Positions 1 to 6,216 of a stretch of 7,944 nucleotides of DNA are shown here, piece after piece. Source of the DNA: Kiritimatiellia bacterium (GTDB taxonomy: Bacteria; Verrucomicrobiota; Kiritimatiellia; UBA8416); assembly GCA_007126175.1 (NCBI GenBank), contig SLBU01000114.1, forward strand, positions 1-7,944. The letters run 5' to 3'. The notes under the pieces were generated by a model that saw only the letters and a program-made list of their open reading frames with translations, made no database searches and had not been told where the DNA came from. The stretch's first letter is position 1. Each line of letters opens with the position of its first letter. Position numbers and translations under genes: made by a program.

Positions 1-276
1 GAATACAACTTCGCACACACCGCCGTACTGCAGCCCTTTGGCGGGCTTCGCCTAGGGTTTATCGATACCACCGGCCCTGGCAACCCAACCACCATGCATG
101 CCGCCGCCATGGGGGGCATCAAACTCGCCTTTAATCGCAATGTTGCATTGGCGGTCGCCGGGGTCTTCAACTGGACCCAGGACGACATCCTCGACTACAA
201 GCAGTCCGATGACGGAACCTTCTCCAGTTCCAATACCGACCTGGGGGTTGAAGTCGGCCTACGCTTTGGATTCTAA
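1..276 (+). CDS. C-terminal end of an outer-membrane beta-barrel protein (5' truncated)
   Basis: Frame 1 is open from the first base and gives 91 residues before a TAA stop, so the start lies outside the window. The residues alternate polar and hydrophobic in strand-like stretches separated by Gly/Asp/Asn-rich turns. The chain ends in GLRFGF, with a terminal aromatic residue and hydrophobics at alternating positions. That is the classical C-terminal signature recognised by the BAM machinery in outer-membrane beta-barrels. The last strands are around residues 33-50 and 79-91. No substrate or family can be assigned from this tail; it could be a porin, a transporter or an uncharacterised barrel. 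The next gene starts 17 bp downstream on the same strand, so the two may be co-transcribed. Confidence 0.7.
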   Translation, partial: EYNFAHTAVLQPFGGLRLGFIDTTGPGNPTTMHAAAMGGIKLAFNRNVALAVAGVFNWTQDDILDYKQSDDGTFSSSNTDLGVEVGLRFGF

Positions 277-293
277 AGCGGGGTCACGCGAAC

Positions 294-1526
294 ATGTGGT
301 TGAGACGCTGGTATCAGCATAAAAAAGCCTTTCGCCAGAGCCTGCGCAACTCGACCCTCCACAGGATTTTCGGGGATCGGCTCTTCCATCGCCATCTCTG
401 GCGTACCGATCGCACTGCCATGGCAGGCGGGCTGGCCTTGGGGCTCTTTGTTGGCTTCACCCCGACGATTCCCTTTCAAATGCTGCTGGCGGGGGTTGGT
501 GCCTTATTCCTCAAGGTAAATCTCCCGATTGCCGTGCTGGCGGTATGGGTCAGTAATCCCGTCACGGCCATCCCGATCTTCATGTCGGCCTGGAGCCTGG
601 GCCGCACGATCCTCGGCCCCGAAAGCCCACTCGAGGACGTCATCGCTATTTTTACCCCACCAGGGCGCCCCGGCAAGATTCTCCTGGACAGTGCCTATCT
701 CTGGGGCGGATCCTTGATCTATGCCACCCTCGCTGCACTTACAGGATATCTTGCCGCACGGGCTGCCTCCCTGGCCATCACGCGGATGGTACTTGCCCGC
801 AAAATCGGCTTCCGCCCCAATCCGCCGATGACCCTTCTCTTGAAAAGCCTGTTCCTGATCGCCTTGATCAGCACCGGATTCGCCTTGCAATATTATGGTA
901 TCATCGATACCACCAGCATGCTGGAGTCGCTGCGCGAAGATGGCAACCGCTGGTTACCCTTTGCAACGCTTGCCGTCATGATTCCGCTATACACCTTTGC
1001 GCTCCCGGCAGCCCCCCTGATGGCCTTGTGCGGGGTGTTCTTTCATCCCATCCTCGCCACCACCATCGTGTTTGCGGGCGGAACTATCGGCAGCCTCTTT
1101 GCCTATGGCATCTCCCACCAGCTCGCCGCCAGCGGCCGGCAACAGCGCAAGACCAAAGCCAAACTCACACAGCGCATGCGCGAGAGCACCACGTTCGCCT
1201 CACTCTTTGCCCTACGCATCTGCCCCGGCGTACCCCATGCCGCCATCAATTATACTGCAGGGGCACTCCATATTCCCCTGACACCTTTTGTCACCAGCAC
1301 CGCCGTAGGCTTCCTCGCCAAAGGGATCGTATACACATCAGCCGTCTACCGTGCCACCCATATCGATTCCAATACCGAAATCTGGTCCTTTACCGTCCTC
1401 TGGCCCCTGATCGCATTGCTGGCAATGGCCCTTGCCGGCATCTGGATCGAACGACACCTGACACAGCGCAAAAACGCTACCCAACCCGAAGGCGAAAGAC
1501 CGAAGGCGAAAGACCGAAGATCCTAA
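294..1526 (+). CDS. DUF2062 - VTT/DedA-type domain fusion membrane protein
   Basis: This is a 410-aa polytopic membrane protein with two recognisable parts. Residues ~5-165 resemble DUF2062: a basic N-terminus, then a Gly-rich hydrophobic stretch with GLFVGFTPTIPFQ (~51-62) and VSNPVTAIP (~86-94). Residues ~235-355 resemble the VTT/SNARE-associated (DedA/TVP38) domain: LPAAPLMALCGVFF, a Gly-rich GGTIGSLFAYGIS segment, an amphipathic basic stretch with FALRICPGVPHAAINYTAG (~305-323), and a last membrane helix at ~366-385. VTT proteins are linked to lipid scrambling or undecaprenyl-phosphate recycling; DUF2062 has no settled function. The start is the first ATG after the preceding gene, and its Shine-Dalgarno (GCGGGG) is weak. 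The basic tail EGERPKAKDRRS is encoded by a 14-bp tandem repeat. The stop codon overlaps the convergent ectC stop. The role is probably in the envelope or lipid metabolism, but this is inference. Confidence 0.8.
   Translation: MWLRRWYQHKKAFRQSLRNSTLHRIFGDRLFHRHLWRTDRTAMAGGLALGLFVGFTPTIPFQMLLAGVGALFLKVNLPIAVLAVWVSNPVTAIPIFMSAWSLGRTILGPESPLEDVIAIFTPPGRPGKILLDSAYLWGGSLIYATLAALTGYLAARAASLAITRMVLARKIGFRPNPPMTLLLKSLFLIALISTGFALQYYGIIDTTSMLESLREDGNRWLPFATLAVMIPLYTFALPAAPLMALCGVFFHPILATTIVFAGGTIGSLFAYGISHQLAASGRQQRKTKAKLTQRMRESTTFASLFALRICPGVPHAAINYTAGALHIPLTPFVTSTAVGFLAKGIVYTSAVYRATHIDSNTEIWSFTVLWPLIALLAMALAGIWIERHLTQRKNATQPEGERPKAKDRRS
1487..1519 (+). repeat. 14-bp direct tandem repeat inside the 3' end of the DUF2062-VTT gene
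   Basis: The unit CGAAGGCGAAAGAC occurs at 1487-1500 and again exactly at 1501-1514, followed by a partial third copy (CGAAG, 1515-1519). Because 14 is not a multiple of 3, the two copies are read in different frames (EGERP, then KAKDR). A slippage or duplication event therefore shaped the last residues and the stop position of this protein. Confidence 0.85.
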
Positions 1527-1918
1527 TCCTCCGTCAACAGCGGATACACGCCATTCTCGTCATGCACCTCACGCCCCGTCACCGGCGGATTGAACACACA
1601 GACCATACGCATCGTTTCGCGCGCCCGCAGATAATGCCGTTCATGCCCATTGAGCGCATAGAGCGTCCCGGCCTCGAGCTGCGTCGTTACGCCCGCATCC
1701 AGATCCTCGATCTCGCCCTCGCCCTCGATACAATACACGGCTTCAAGGTGATTCGCATAATGGATGTAGGTCTCCGTGCCGCCGTAGATCAGCGTATCGT
1801 GCATGGAGAACCCCATACCATCCTTTGCCAGCAGCAAACGCCGACTGCGCCAATTGCCATTCTCCGCGGTCACGTCCCGATCCGACCCATTGATTTCGTC
1901 CAGTTTCCGAATAATCAT
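1523..1918 (-). CDS. ectC: L-ectoine synthase EctC
   Basis: EctC is the last enzyme of ectoine synthesis: it cyclises N-gamma-acetyl-L-2,4-diaminobutyrate to ectoine by loss of water in the cytoplasm. The protein is 131 aa, the normal EctC length, and has the single-cupin pattern. It carries the EctC hallmarks WRSRRLLLAKDGMGFSMHDT (23-42), GTETYIHYANHLEAVYCIEGEGE (47-69), YALNGHERHYLRA (87-99) and CVFNPPVTGREVHDENGVYP (107-126). By family knowledge, Glu59, Tyr87 and His95 correspond to the proposed iron ligands of characterised EctC enzymes. The ATG overlaps the ectB stop (ATGA) and is preceded by a GAGGGG-type Shine-Dalgarno inside ectB, which suggests translational coupling. Its TAG stop overlaps the stop of the convergent upstream gene by 4 bp, leaving no room for a terminator between them. 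Confidence 0.97.
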   Translation of the reverse strand: MIIRKLDEINGSDRDVTAENGNWRSRRLLLAKDGMGFSMHDTLIYGGTETYIHYANHLEAVYCIEGEGEIEDLDAGVTTQLEAGTLYALNGHERHYLRARETMRMVCVFNPPVTGREVHDENGVYPLLTED

Positions 1919-3207
1919 TCCGCCCCCTCTTCCTGCCCCAATTCCGTTGGTGCTTTTGCCACCGCCGCATCAGCCGCCGCATCAAGCAGATCCAACCCCT
2001 TATCCATCTCATCCTCGCGTATCACCAACGGAGCGAGAAACTTCAGCACCTGTCCTTCCGAGCCCGCCGTCTCCATCAACAAACCACGCTCAAACGCCTC
2101 CCGCGAAACCAGACTGCAAAAATCCGTAACGGACGATTCGATGCCCCAGATCATTCCCAGCCCCCGCACATCGGAAAAGTAGTCAGGATGCCGTTCCCGG
2201 ATCGCCCGGAAACGCGCTTCCACCTTCTTGCCCTTCGCGCGAATCTCGGACGAAAAGGTATCGGTGCGCCAGTAATGTTCCAGCATCGCGGTGCCCGCCA
2301 CAAAAGCATGGCTGTTGCCACGGAAGGTTCCCGTGTGCTCGCCCGGCGACCACACATCCACATCGTCCCGCATCAATACAATCGACATCGGCAACCCGGT
2401 ACCAATCGATTTGGAGAGCGTTACAATGTCCGGCGTAATCCCCGCACGCTCAAACGAGAAAAAGTCCCCCGTGCGCCCATTGCCAACCTGGATCTCATCC
2501 AGAATCAACATGATTTCCTTCTCCCCGCACAACTGGCTTAACTTGCGCAGCCACTCTGCACTGGCCACATTCACGCCACCTTCCCCCTGAATCGACTCCA
2601 CGATCACGGCCGCTGGCGTATCAAACCCGGAACTCCCATCCTCAAAATATTGCCGCAACATATCGACACTATCCATATCGTGATCAAAGTAATTGTCGAA
2701 TGGCATCTTGCTAACATTCAGCGGAACCCCGTAATAACTGTCGTGATACATCTCATTGCCGGTTACCGCCAGTGCCCCCAGCGTGTGCCCATGATACGCA
2801 TTCGTGAATGAAACCACCGTCGTGCGCTGCATCTTCTTGCGCGCCAGCTTCAGCGCAGTCTCCACCCCATTGGTGCCCGTCGGCCCCACAAATTGCACCT
2901 TGTAGCCTAAACCACGCGGCCGCAGAATAATCTCCTGCAACGCCAGCAGAAAGTCATGCTTGGCAACCGTTGCCTTGTCGAGCGCATTGGTGATTCCATT
3001 GCGCTTGATATAGGCAATCAGCGCTTCATTCACCACTGGGTGGTTATGCCCGTAATTCAACGAGCCCGCCCCACCAAAAAAATCAATATAAGCCTTGCCA
3101 TCCACATCCCAGATCGTGGCGTTCTCCGCACGATCAAAAATCGTCGGAAACGACCGGATATATCCGCGCACATTCGACTCATATTTCTCAAACAGATCGA
3201 TATTCAT
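1915..3207 (-). CDS. ectB: L-2,4-diaminobutyrate--2-oxoglutarate transaminase EctB
   Basis: EctB is a PLP-dependent class-III aminotransferase that converts L-aspartate-4-semialdehyde plus glutamate to L-2,4-diaminobutyrate, the first committed step of ectoine synthesis. At 430 aa it matches the usual family length. Visible motifs are FFGGAGSLNYGHNHP (~43-57), GPTGTNGVETALKLAR (108-123) for cofactor phosphate binding, NAYHGHTLGAL (136-146), the ILDEIQVGNGRTG segment with Asp237, which contacts the pyridine nitrogen in this fold, and LSKSIGTGLPMS with Lys266, the probable Schiff-base lysine. A Shine-Dalgarno AGAGGA lies just upstream of the ATG. ectA ends 60 bp upstream and ectC overlaps the stop codon, so the three genes form one operon. 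No truncation or missing catalytic residue is seen. Confidence 0.97.
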   Translation of the reverse strand: MNIDLFEKYESNVRGYIRSFPTIFDRAENATIWDVDGKAYIDFFGGAGSLNYGHNHPVVNEALIAYIKRNGITNALDKATVAKHDFLLALQEIILRPRGLGYKVQFVGPTGTNGVETALKLARKKMQRTTVVSFTNAYHGHTLGALAVTGNEMYHDSYYGVPLNVSKMPFDNYFDHDMDSVDMLRQYFEDGSSGFDTPAAVIVESIQGEGGVNVASAEWLRKLSQLCGEKEIMLILDEIQVGNGRTGDFFSFERAGITPDIVTLSKSIGTGLPMSIVLMRDDVDVWSPGEHTGTFRGNSHAFVAGTAMLEHYWRTDTFSSEIRAKGKKVEARFRAIRERHPDYFSDVRGLGMIWGIESSVTDFCSLVSREAFERGLLMETAGSEGQVLKFLAPLVIREDEMDKGLDLLDAAADAAVAKAPTELGQEEGAE

Positions 3208-3267
3208 GTTTTGTTCCTCTTGTTCGTTGTTTCAACGCATCGGGACATTGCAACCAACGCGCACCTC

Positions 3268-3765
3268 TCACGCGCCACCAATCTCCAGCGTCAGTAAAGG
3301 CTCATCCTCGTGTGCCGTCCCCAACTCCGATGCCACCAGATACGATTCCTCGCGCCAAGTGCCGCCGATCTGCTCTGCCCACTTCGCAAAAAGTCGGCGC
3401 GAGGCCTTATTCGATGGGCTGATCGTGCAACAAACCCGTTCGATCTCTGCAAACCACGGGCGTTGCGACAGATTTTGCAACAATGCGACCCCCAGCCCCA
3501 TACCTCGAAAATCGGGAGAAACCGTCACTTGCCACACAAAAAGACAGGCCGGATCATCCGGCAGACGATACGCACTGACAAAGCCCGCGGCGGTCTCGCC
3601 CGCCTCAGCGTAGGCACAAGTCGCAGAAAAATGGTCTGCGAGCAGATAATACAGATAAGGGGAATTGGCGTCCAGCGCCCCCGAGGCACGCACCAATTCC
3701 ATGAATTTCCCGCCATCACGCCGGCAGGGAGGGCGTATTACGATATCATTCGTTGCAACCATCAT
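3268..3765 (-). CDS. ectA: L-2,4-diaminobutyrate N-gamma-acetyltransferase EctA
   Basis: EctA is a GNAT-fold enzyme that acetylates L-2,4-diaminobutyrate on the gamma nitrogen using acetyl-CoA. With the chosen ATG the protein is 165 aa, typical for EctA. Key stretches in this numbering are IVIRPPCRRDG near the N-terminus, LDANSPYLYYLLADHFSATCA (~31-51), the segment FVWQVTV (~76-82), the acetyl-CoA loop RGMGLG (87-92), and CTISPSNKASRRLFAKWA (~113-130). Asp32, Tyr37 and Trp78 match positions known to bind substrate in characterised EctA. The start needs care. Two consecutive ATGs (3765 and 3762) fit homology best but have only GTGAGG directly in front. In-frame GTG codons at 3771, 3780 and 3795 and a TTG at 3861 are possible, but they would add a Cys/Gly-rich, non-EctA-like leader. 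It is the first gene of the ect operon. Confidence 0.95.
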   Translation of the reverse strand: MMVATNDIVIRPPCRRDGGKFMELVRASGALDANSPYLYYLLADHFSATCAYAEAGETAAGFVSAYRLPDDPACLFVWQVTVSPDFRGMGLGVALLQNLSQRPWFAEIERVCCTISPSNKASRRLFAKWAEQIGGTWREESYLVASELGTAHEDEPLLTLEIGGA

Positions 3766-3767
3766 CC

Positions 3768-3814
3768 TCACATGTGCCACTGCCCCGCAGCCCACACACC
3801 CTCTTGCCTCCTTT
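3768..3814 (-). promoter_or_regulatory. ect leader: perfect Shine-Dalgarno with 9-codon mini-ORF ending before ectA
   Basis: On the minus strand AAAGGAGG (3814-3807), a near-perfect anti-16S match, lies about 40 nt upstream of the ectA ATG, too far to serve it. Nine bases later a GTG (3797) opens a frame reading VWAAGQWHM. It closes with TGA at 3770-3768, just 2 nt before the ectA ATG at 3765. The layout would suit translational coupling by termination-reinitiation. The alternative is that the Shine-Dalgarno serves the in-frame GTG at 3795 (11-nt spacing), giving a longer EctA. Confidence 0.35.
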
Positions 3815-3873
3815 GTTCCAATCTTACGAACCTTTACCAGCAACCAACACACTTCTGGCAAAATGGGATTCCT

Positions 3874-3902
3874 ATACTAAAGCACCTCACTCAGCATGAC
3901 AA
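3874..3902 (-). promoter_or_regulatory. ectA: Candidate sigma-70-type promoter of the ectABC operon
   Basis: Reading the minus strand, TTGTCA (3902-3897, five of six matches to the -35 consensus) is followed after exactly 17 bp by TAGTAT (3879-3874, four of six matches to the -10 consensus). Transcription would begin near 3867, giving a leader of about 100 nt before ectA. No known osmoregulator site could be recognised, and no regulator gene of the EctR type is adjacent. Confidence 0.5.
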
Positions 3903-3948
3903 GCCCTTTACCCAGCAACTCAAATTTCCGGTGTCACAAACTTAACCG

Positions 3949-3978
3949 TTGCATTGTTGCGCAACAATGCGATACATT
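3949..3978 (+). promoter_or_regulatory. Candidate arsR promoter with a perfect 20-bp palindromic operator
   Basis: Bases 3951-3970 form a perfect 20-bp palindrome made of GCATTGTTGC and its reverse complement, with no spacer. It sits between a weak -35-like TTGCAT (3949-3954) and a -10-like TACATT (3973-3978, 18-bp spacing). Repressors of the ArsR/SmtB family bind such dyads in their own promoters, and the ArsR-type gene begins just downstream, so autorepression is likely. The predicted transcript start falls at or within a few bases of the arsR ATG (3986). Confidence 0.65.
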
Positions 3979-3985
3979 ATTTGCC

Positions 3986-4321
3986 ATGCATACAGAAGAA
4001 CTACAAGCACGGGCACGGATAATGAAGGCGCTGGCAAGTCCGGTACGCCTTCAGATCGTGGATGAATTAAGTCGCGGGGAACGCTGCCTATGCGAATTGC
4101 AACCCCTGTTCGAAATGAACAAATCGACGCTTTCGCGCCACATCGCAGCGCTCCGCAACGTAGGTATCGTTGGCGAGCGCCGCGAAGGCGTCCGCACCTA
4201 CCTGAGCTTGCGCACCCCCTGCATCTTAACCGTATTCGATTGCACCATGGGCGTCCTCAAGGCCGAAGCCCAACGCCAAGCACAATGTAACAAAACTTAC
4301 GGCACAACCCCACCCACCTAA
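3986..4321 (+). CDS. arsR: ArsR/SmtB-family metalloid-responsive repressor
   Basis: This 111-aa winged-helix regulator probably represses the cluster to its right until it binds a metalloid or other thiol-reactive ligand. The fold is visible from MKALASPVRLQIVDELSRG (13-31), through a recognition region NKSTLSRHIAALRNVGIV (45-62), to the wing ERREGVRTYLSL (64-75). Cys34 and Cys36 in ERCLCEL match the ELCVCDL As(III)/Sb(III) site of classical ArsR. Extra cysteines in TPCILTVFDC (Cys79, Cys86) and Cys101 could add ligands. The start at 3986 is chosen because homology begins there. An in-frame ATG at 3896 would add 30 low-complexity residues and place the palindrome inside the gene. No Shine-Dalgarno precedes 3986, consistent with a leaderless mRNA. 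The permease begins 51 bp after its TAA stop. Confidence 0.9.
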   Translation: MHTEELQARARIMKALASPVRLQIVDELSRGERCLCELQPLFEMNKSTLSRHIAALRNVGIVGERREGVRTYLSLRTPCILTVFDCTMGVLKAEAQRQAQCNKTYGTTPPT

Positions 4322-4372
4322 CCCAACATTCCCGTTTCCCGTCACCAGTCTTCCACTCCAAGGAACACCGAA

Positions 4373-5773
4373 ATGAAGGATAACAACCGTAAAGAACTGA
4401 AAATCCTAGCCATCCTCGCAGCCCTGTTCGGGGTACTGTATTACCTTCCCATCGAGGGGGCTCGCTTCCAAGGCGCCATCATCGAAGCCTTTACCTTGGC
4501 GAAATGGTACGCCCGCGAGCATGTACTGCTGTGCCTGATACCCGCATTCTTCATTGCGGGTGCCATCGGCGTCTTCGTCAGCCAGAATGCCGTCATGAAA
4601 TATTTCGGACCGAAGGCCAAGAAATGGCTATCCTACTCTGTGGCTTCGGTCTCAGGCACGATCCTGGCCGTCTGCTCCTGCACGGTACTCCCCTTGTTCG
4701 GCGGCATCTACATGCGCGGTGCCGGGCTCGGACCCGCCGTCGCCTTCCTCTATTCAGGACCGGCGATCAACGTGCTGGCGATCGTGCTTACCGCCCGCGT
4801 ACTCGGCTGGCAGCTCGGTGTTGCGCGGGCTGTCGGGGCCATTATCTTCAGCGTGATCATTGGCCTCCTTATGCACCTGATCTTTCTCAAGGAAGAACGC
4901 GCCAAGGCCGCAAACGTACAGGAAGTATTCATGGGCGAGGACGAGGACAAGGAACGACCCCTCTGGCAAGTTGGTTTATATTTCTTCTCGATGGTCGGCA
5001 TCCTCGTCTTTGCCAACTGGGGCGCACCCCTGGAAGAGACCGGCATCTGGTACGCGATATTTCGCGCTAAATGGGTGATAACCGCAACCTTCGCCGTTCT
5101 ATTTTCCATCACCCTCTGGCACTTCTTTGCCGTGAAACTCTGGCAGATCGGCCTAGCCGCCCTGCCGCCGATCATCCTCGCCTTGGGCCTGCCGCAACAT
5201 CCCGTAGCCGCCTTCACGGCCGGAGCGATCGGGCTGGCCGTACTCACCTCCATCGGTGGCACCGAACTCAAGGAGTGGCGCGACCAGACCTGGGGCTTTT
5301 CCAAGCAAATTCTGCCCCTCCTCTTCATGGGCGTGCTCGCCGCCGGATTCTTCCTCGGCAGCCCCGAAAGCGAAGACGCAGGCATCATCCCCAATATCTG
5401 GATTCAGGCTTTGGTAGGGAATTCCCCTGCGACGATTATCAGCCTCATCTTCGGCGAAACGGCTGCCATACCCGGCTGGCTCAATGCCATCTGGCCCGTC
5501 TGGACCAACTTCTTTGCCTCCATCACAGGTGCGCTCATGTACTTTGCCACCCTCACCGAAGTACCCATTCTGCGTGGTCTCCTCGATAGCGGCATGGGCC
5601 AAGGCCCCGCCCTGGCACTGCTGCTCGCAGGCCCCGCTCTCTCGCTACCCAACATGCTCGTGATTAACTCGATCCTCGGCCCCAAGAAAACCCTCACCTT
5701 CGTCGGACTCGTCGTTGTAATGGCGACAATCTCCGGCATCCTCTTCGGTGCAATCATCGGGGCAGGAAACTAG
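4373..5773 (+). CDS. YraQ/ArsP-like (DUF318) permease
   Basis: This 466-aa inner-membrane protein has about ten hydrophobic segments. The family signature is clear: TILAVCSCTVLPLFGGIYMRGAGLGPAVAFLYSGPAIN, with the CSC pair at 101-103. A second, diverged copy of the pattern appears near the C-terminus (TEVPILRGLLDSGMGQGPALALLLAGPALSLPN, ~395-427). This internal duplication is typical of a two-repeat transporter. An acidic cytoplasmic loop lies around 176-196 (GEDEDKER). Members of this superfamily include ArsP, an exporter of methylarsenite and related trivalent organoarsenicals, but many others have unknown cargo. The context of an ArsR with a Cys-x-Cys site in front and a CPKC thioredoxin behind favours a thiophilic substrate. 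An AAGGA Shine-Dalgarno lies 8 nt before the ATG. The 77-aa gene follows after 34 bp. Confidence 0.88.
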   Translation: MKDNNRKELKILAILAALFGVLYYLPIEGARFQGAIIEAFTLAKWYAREHVLLCLIPAFFIAGAIGVFVSQNAVMKYFGPKAKKWLSYSVASVSGTILAVCSCTVLPLFGGIYMRGAGLGPAVAFLYSGPAINVLAIVLTARVLGWQLGVARAVGAIIFSVIIGLLMHLIFLKEERAKAANVQEVFMGEDEDKERPLWQVGLYFFSMVGILVFANWGAPLEETGIWYAIFRAKWVITATFAVLFSITLWHFFAVKLWQIGLAALPPIILALGLPQHPVAAFTAGAIGLAVLTSIGGTELKEWRDQTWGFSKQILPLLFMGVLAAGFFLGSPESEDAGIIPNIWIQALVGNSPATIISLIFGETAAIPGWLNAIWPVWTNFFASITGALMYFATLTEVPILRGLLDSGMGQGPALALLLAGPALSLPNMLVINSILGPKKTLTFVGLVVVMATISGILFGAIIGAGN

Positions 5774-5807
5774 AAACCGGAAACACACACCCCAAGGAGA
5801 ACCAACC

Positions 5808-6041
5808 ATGAAAGTACAAATCCTCGGCACCGGATGCCCCAAATGCAAAATGCTGTTTGCCAATGCAGAAGAAGCCGTAAAAGCAGCCGGCGTGGATGCC
5901 ACAGTTGAAAAGGTCGAGAAAATCACCGACATCATGGCCTTCGGCGTCATGACCACACCCGCGCTAGCCGTGGATGGCAAAGTCAAGAGCGCCGGTAAAG
6001 TCCTCAACCCCACCGAAATTGCAACCCTGCTGCAAGCCTGA
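5808..6041 (+). CDS. Small thioredoxin-like CPKC protein (Thioredoxin_3 / redox-active disulfide type)
   Basis: This is a 77-aa single-domain thioredoxin-fold protein with no signal peptide, so it is presumably cytoplasmic. It begins MKVQILGTGCPKC with the redox pair Cys10/Cys13 directly after the first strand. The loop GVMTTPALAVDGKV holds the cis-proline (TTP) that faces the active site, and a final helix is seen around residues 66-77. This is the usual length and order for the small redox-disulfide family found next to YraQ-type permeases. The start is fixed by an AAGGAGA Shine-Dalgarno 7 nt upstream; an in-frame ATG at 5748 would lie inside the permease gene. It could reduce the permease or a thiol-bound substrate, or act as the ArsE-like partner of the ArsF and ArsG genes downstream; none of these is demonstrated. 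Confidence 0.9.
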   Translation: MKVQILGTGCPKCKMLFANAEEAVKAAGVDATVEKVEKITDIMAFGVMTTPALAVDGKVKSAGKVLNPTEIATLLQA

Positions 6042-6069
6042 GCACAACCAGAAAACACAAAACAAGATC

Positions 6070-6090
6070 CCACCGGGCTTGTCCCGGTGG
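6070..6090. terminator. Strong GC hairpin after the CPKC gene (candidate terminator or attenuator)
   Basis: CCACCGGG (6070-6077) and CCCGGTGG (6083-6090) form a perfect 8-bp stem with a 5-nt loop, 29 bp after the stop codon. On the plus strand it is followed by TGAATCAAG, without a T-run, so intrinsic termination in the gene direction would be weak. On the minus strand the same stem is followed by a T-rich tract, but no minus-strand gene is near. It may partly separate the first three genes from the lipoprotein genes, or stabilise the upstream mRNA 3' end. Confidence 0.5.
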
Positions 6091-6121
6091 TGAATCAAGT
6101 TGAGCAAATGAAAGATCGGCA

Positions 6122-6184
6122 GACGAGAACGGCGACGAGAACGGATCACGAGTAAGAATCCCCAATTCGTCGCCCGCTCTCGTC
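6122..6184. repeat. Short direct and inverted repeats in the 175-bp intergenic gap
   Basis: GACGAGAACGG occurs at 6122-6132 and 6134-6144 (12-bp period). A near-perfect inverted copy, CCGCTCTCGTC, lies at 6174-6184 with one mismatch. A stem of about 11 bp with a 29-nt loop is possible just before the lipoprotein gene. The gap 6042-6216 otherwise holds only the upstream GC hairpin and the lipoprotein Shine-Dalgarno; no promoter is convincing. Confidence 0.6.
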
Positions 6185-6216
6185 CACCGACACGCAAACA
6201 GAACAAAGGAAGCAAC

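Noticed and set aside
1028..2182. Long plus-strand open frame (384 codons) across the DUF2062-VTT and ect genes
   Set aside because: It is out of frame with the DUF2062-VTT gene and antisense to ectC and ectB. Its Arg/His/Pro-rich translation has no recognisable domain, so it is a shadow of GC-rich coding DNA.
3766..3861. Extension of EctA to a TTG start at 3861 (197 aa)
   Set aside because: The additional residues are Cys/Gly-rich and unlike EctA N-termini, TTG is a poor start with no ribosome site, and the 165-aa form from 3765 matches the family length.
3896..3985. N-terminal extension of the ArsR protein to an ATG at 3896
   Set aside because: It would put the perfect palindrome and promoter elements inside the gene, has no Shine-Dalgarno, and adds 30 residues outside the conserved domain.
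4504..5589. Alternative-frame open frames within the permease gene
   Set aside because: They have Arg/His/Pro-rich shadow composition, while the permease frame has clear membrane segments and family motifs.
5748..5807. Upstream ATG for the CPKC thioredoxin-like gene
   Set aside because: It lies within the permease coding sequence. The ATG at 5808 has a strong AAGGAGA site and gives the family-typical length.
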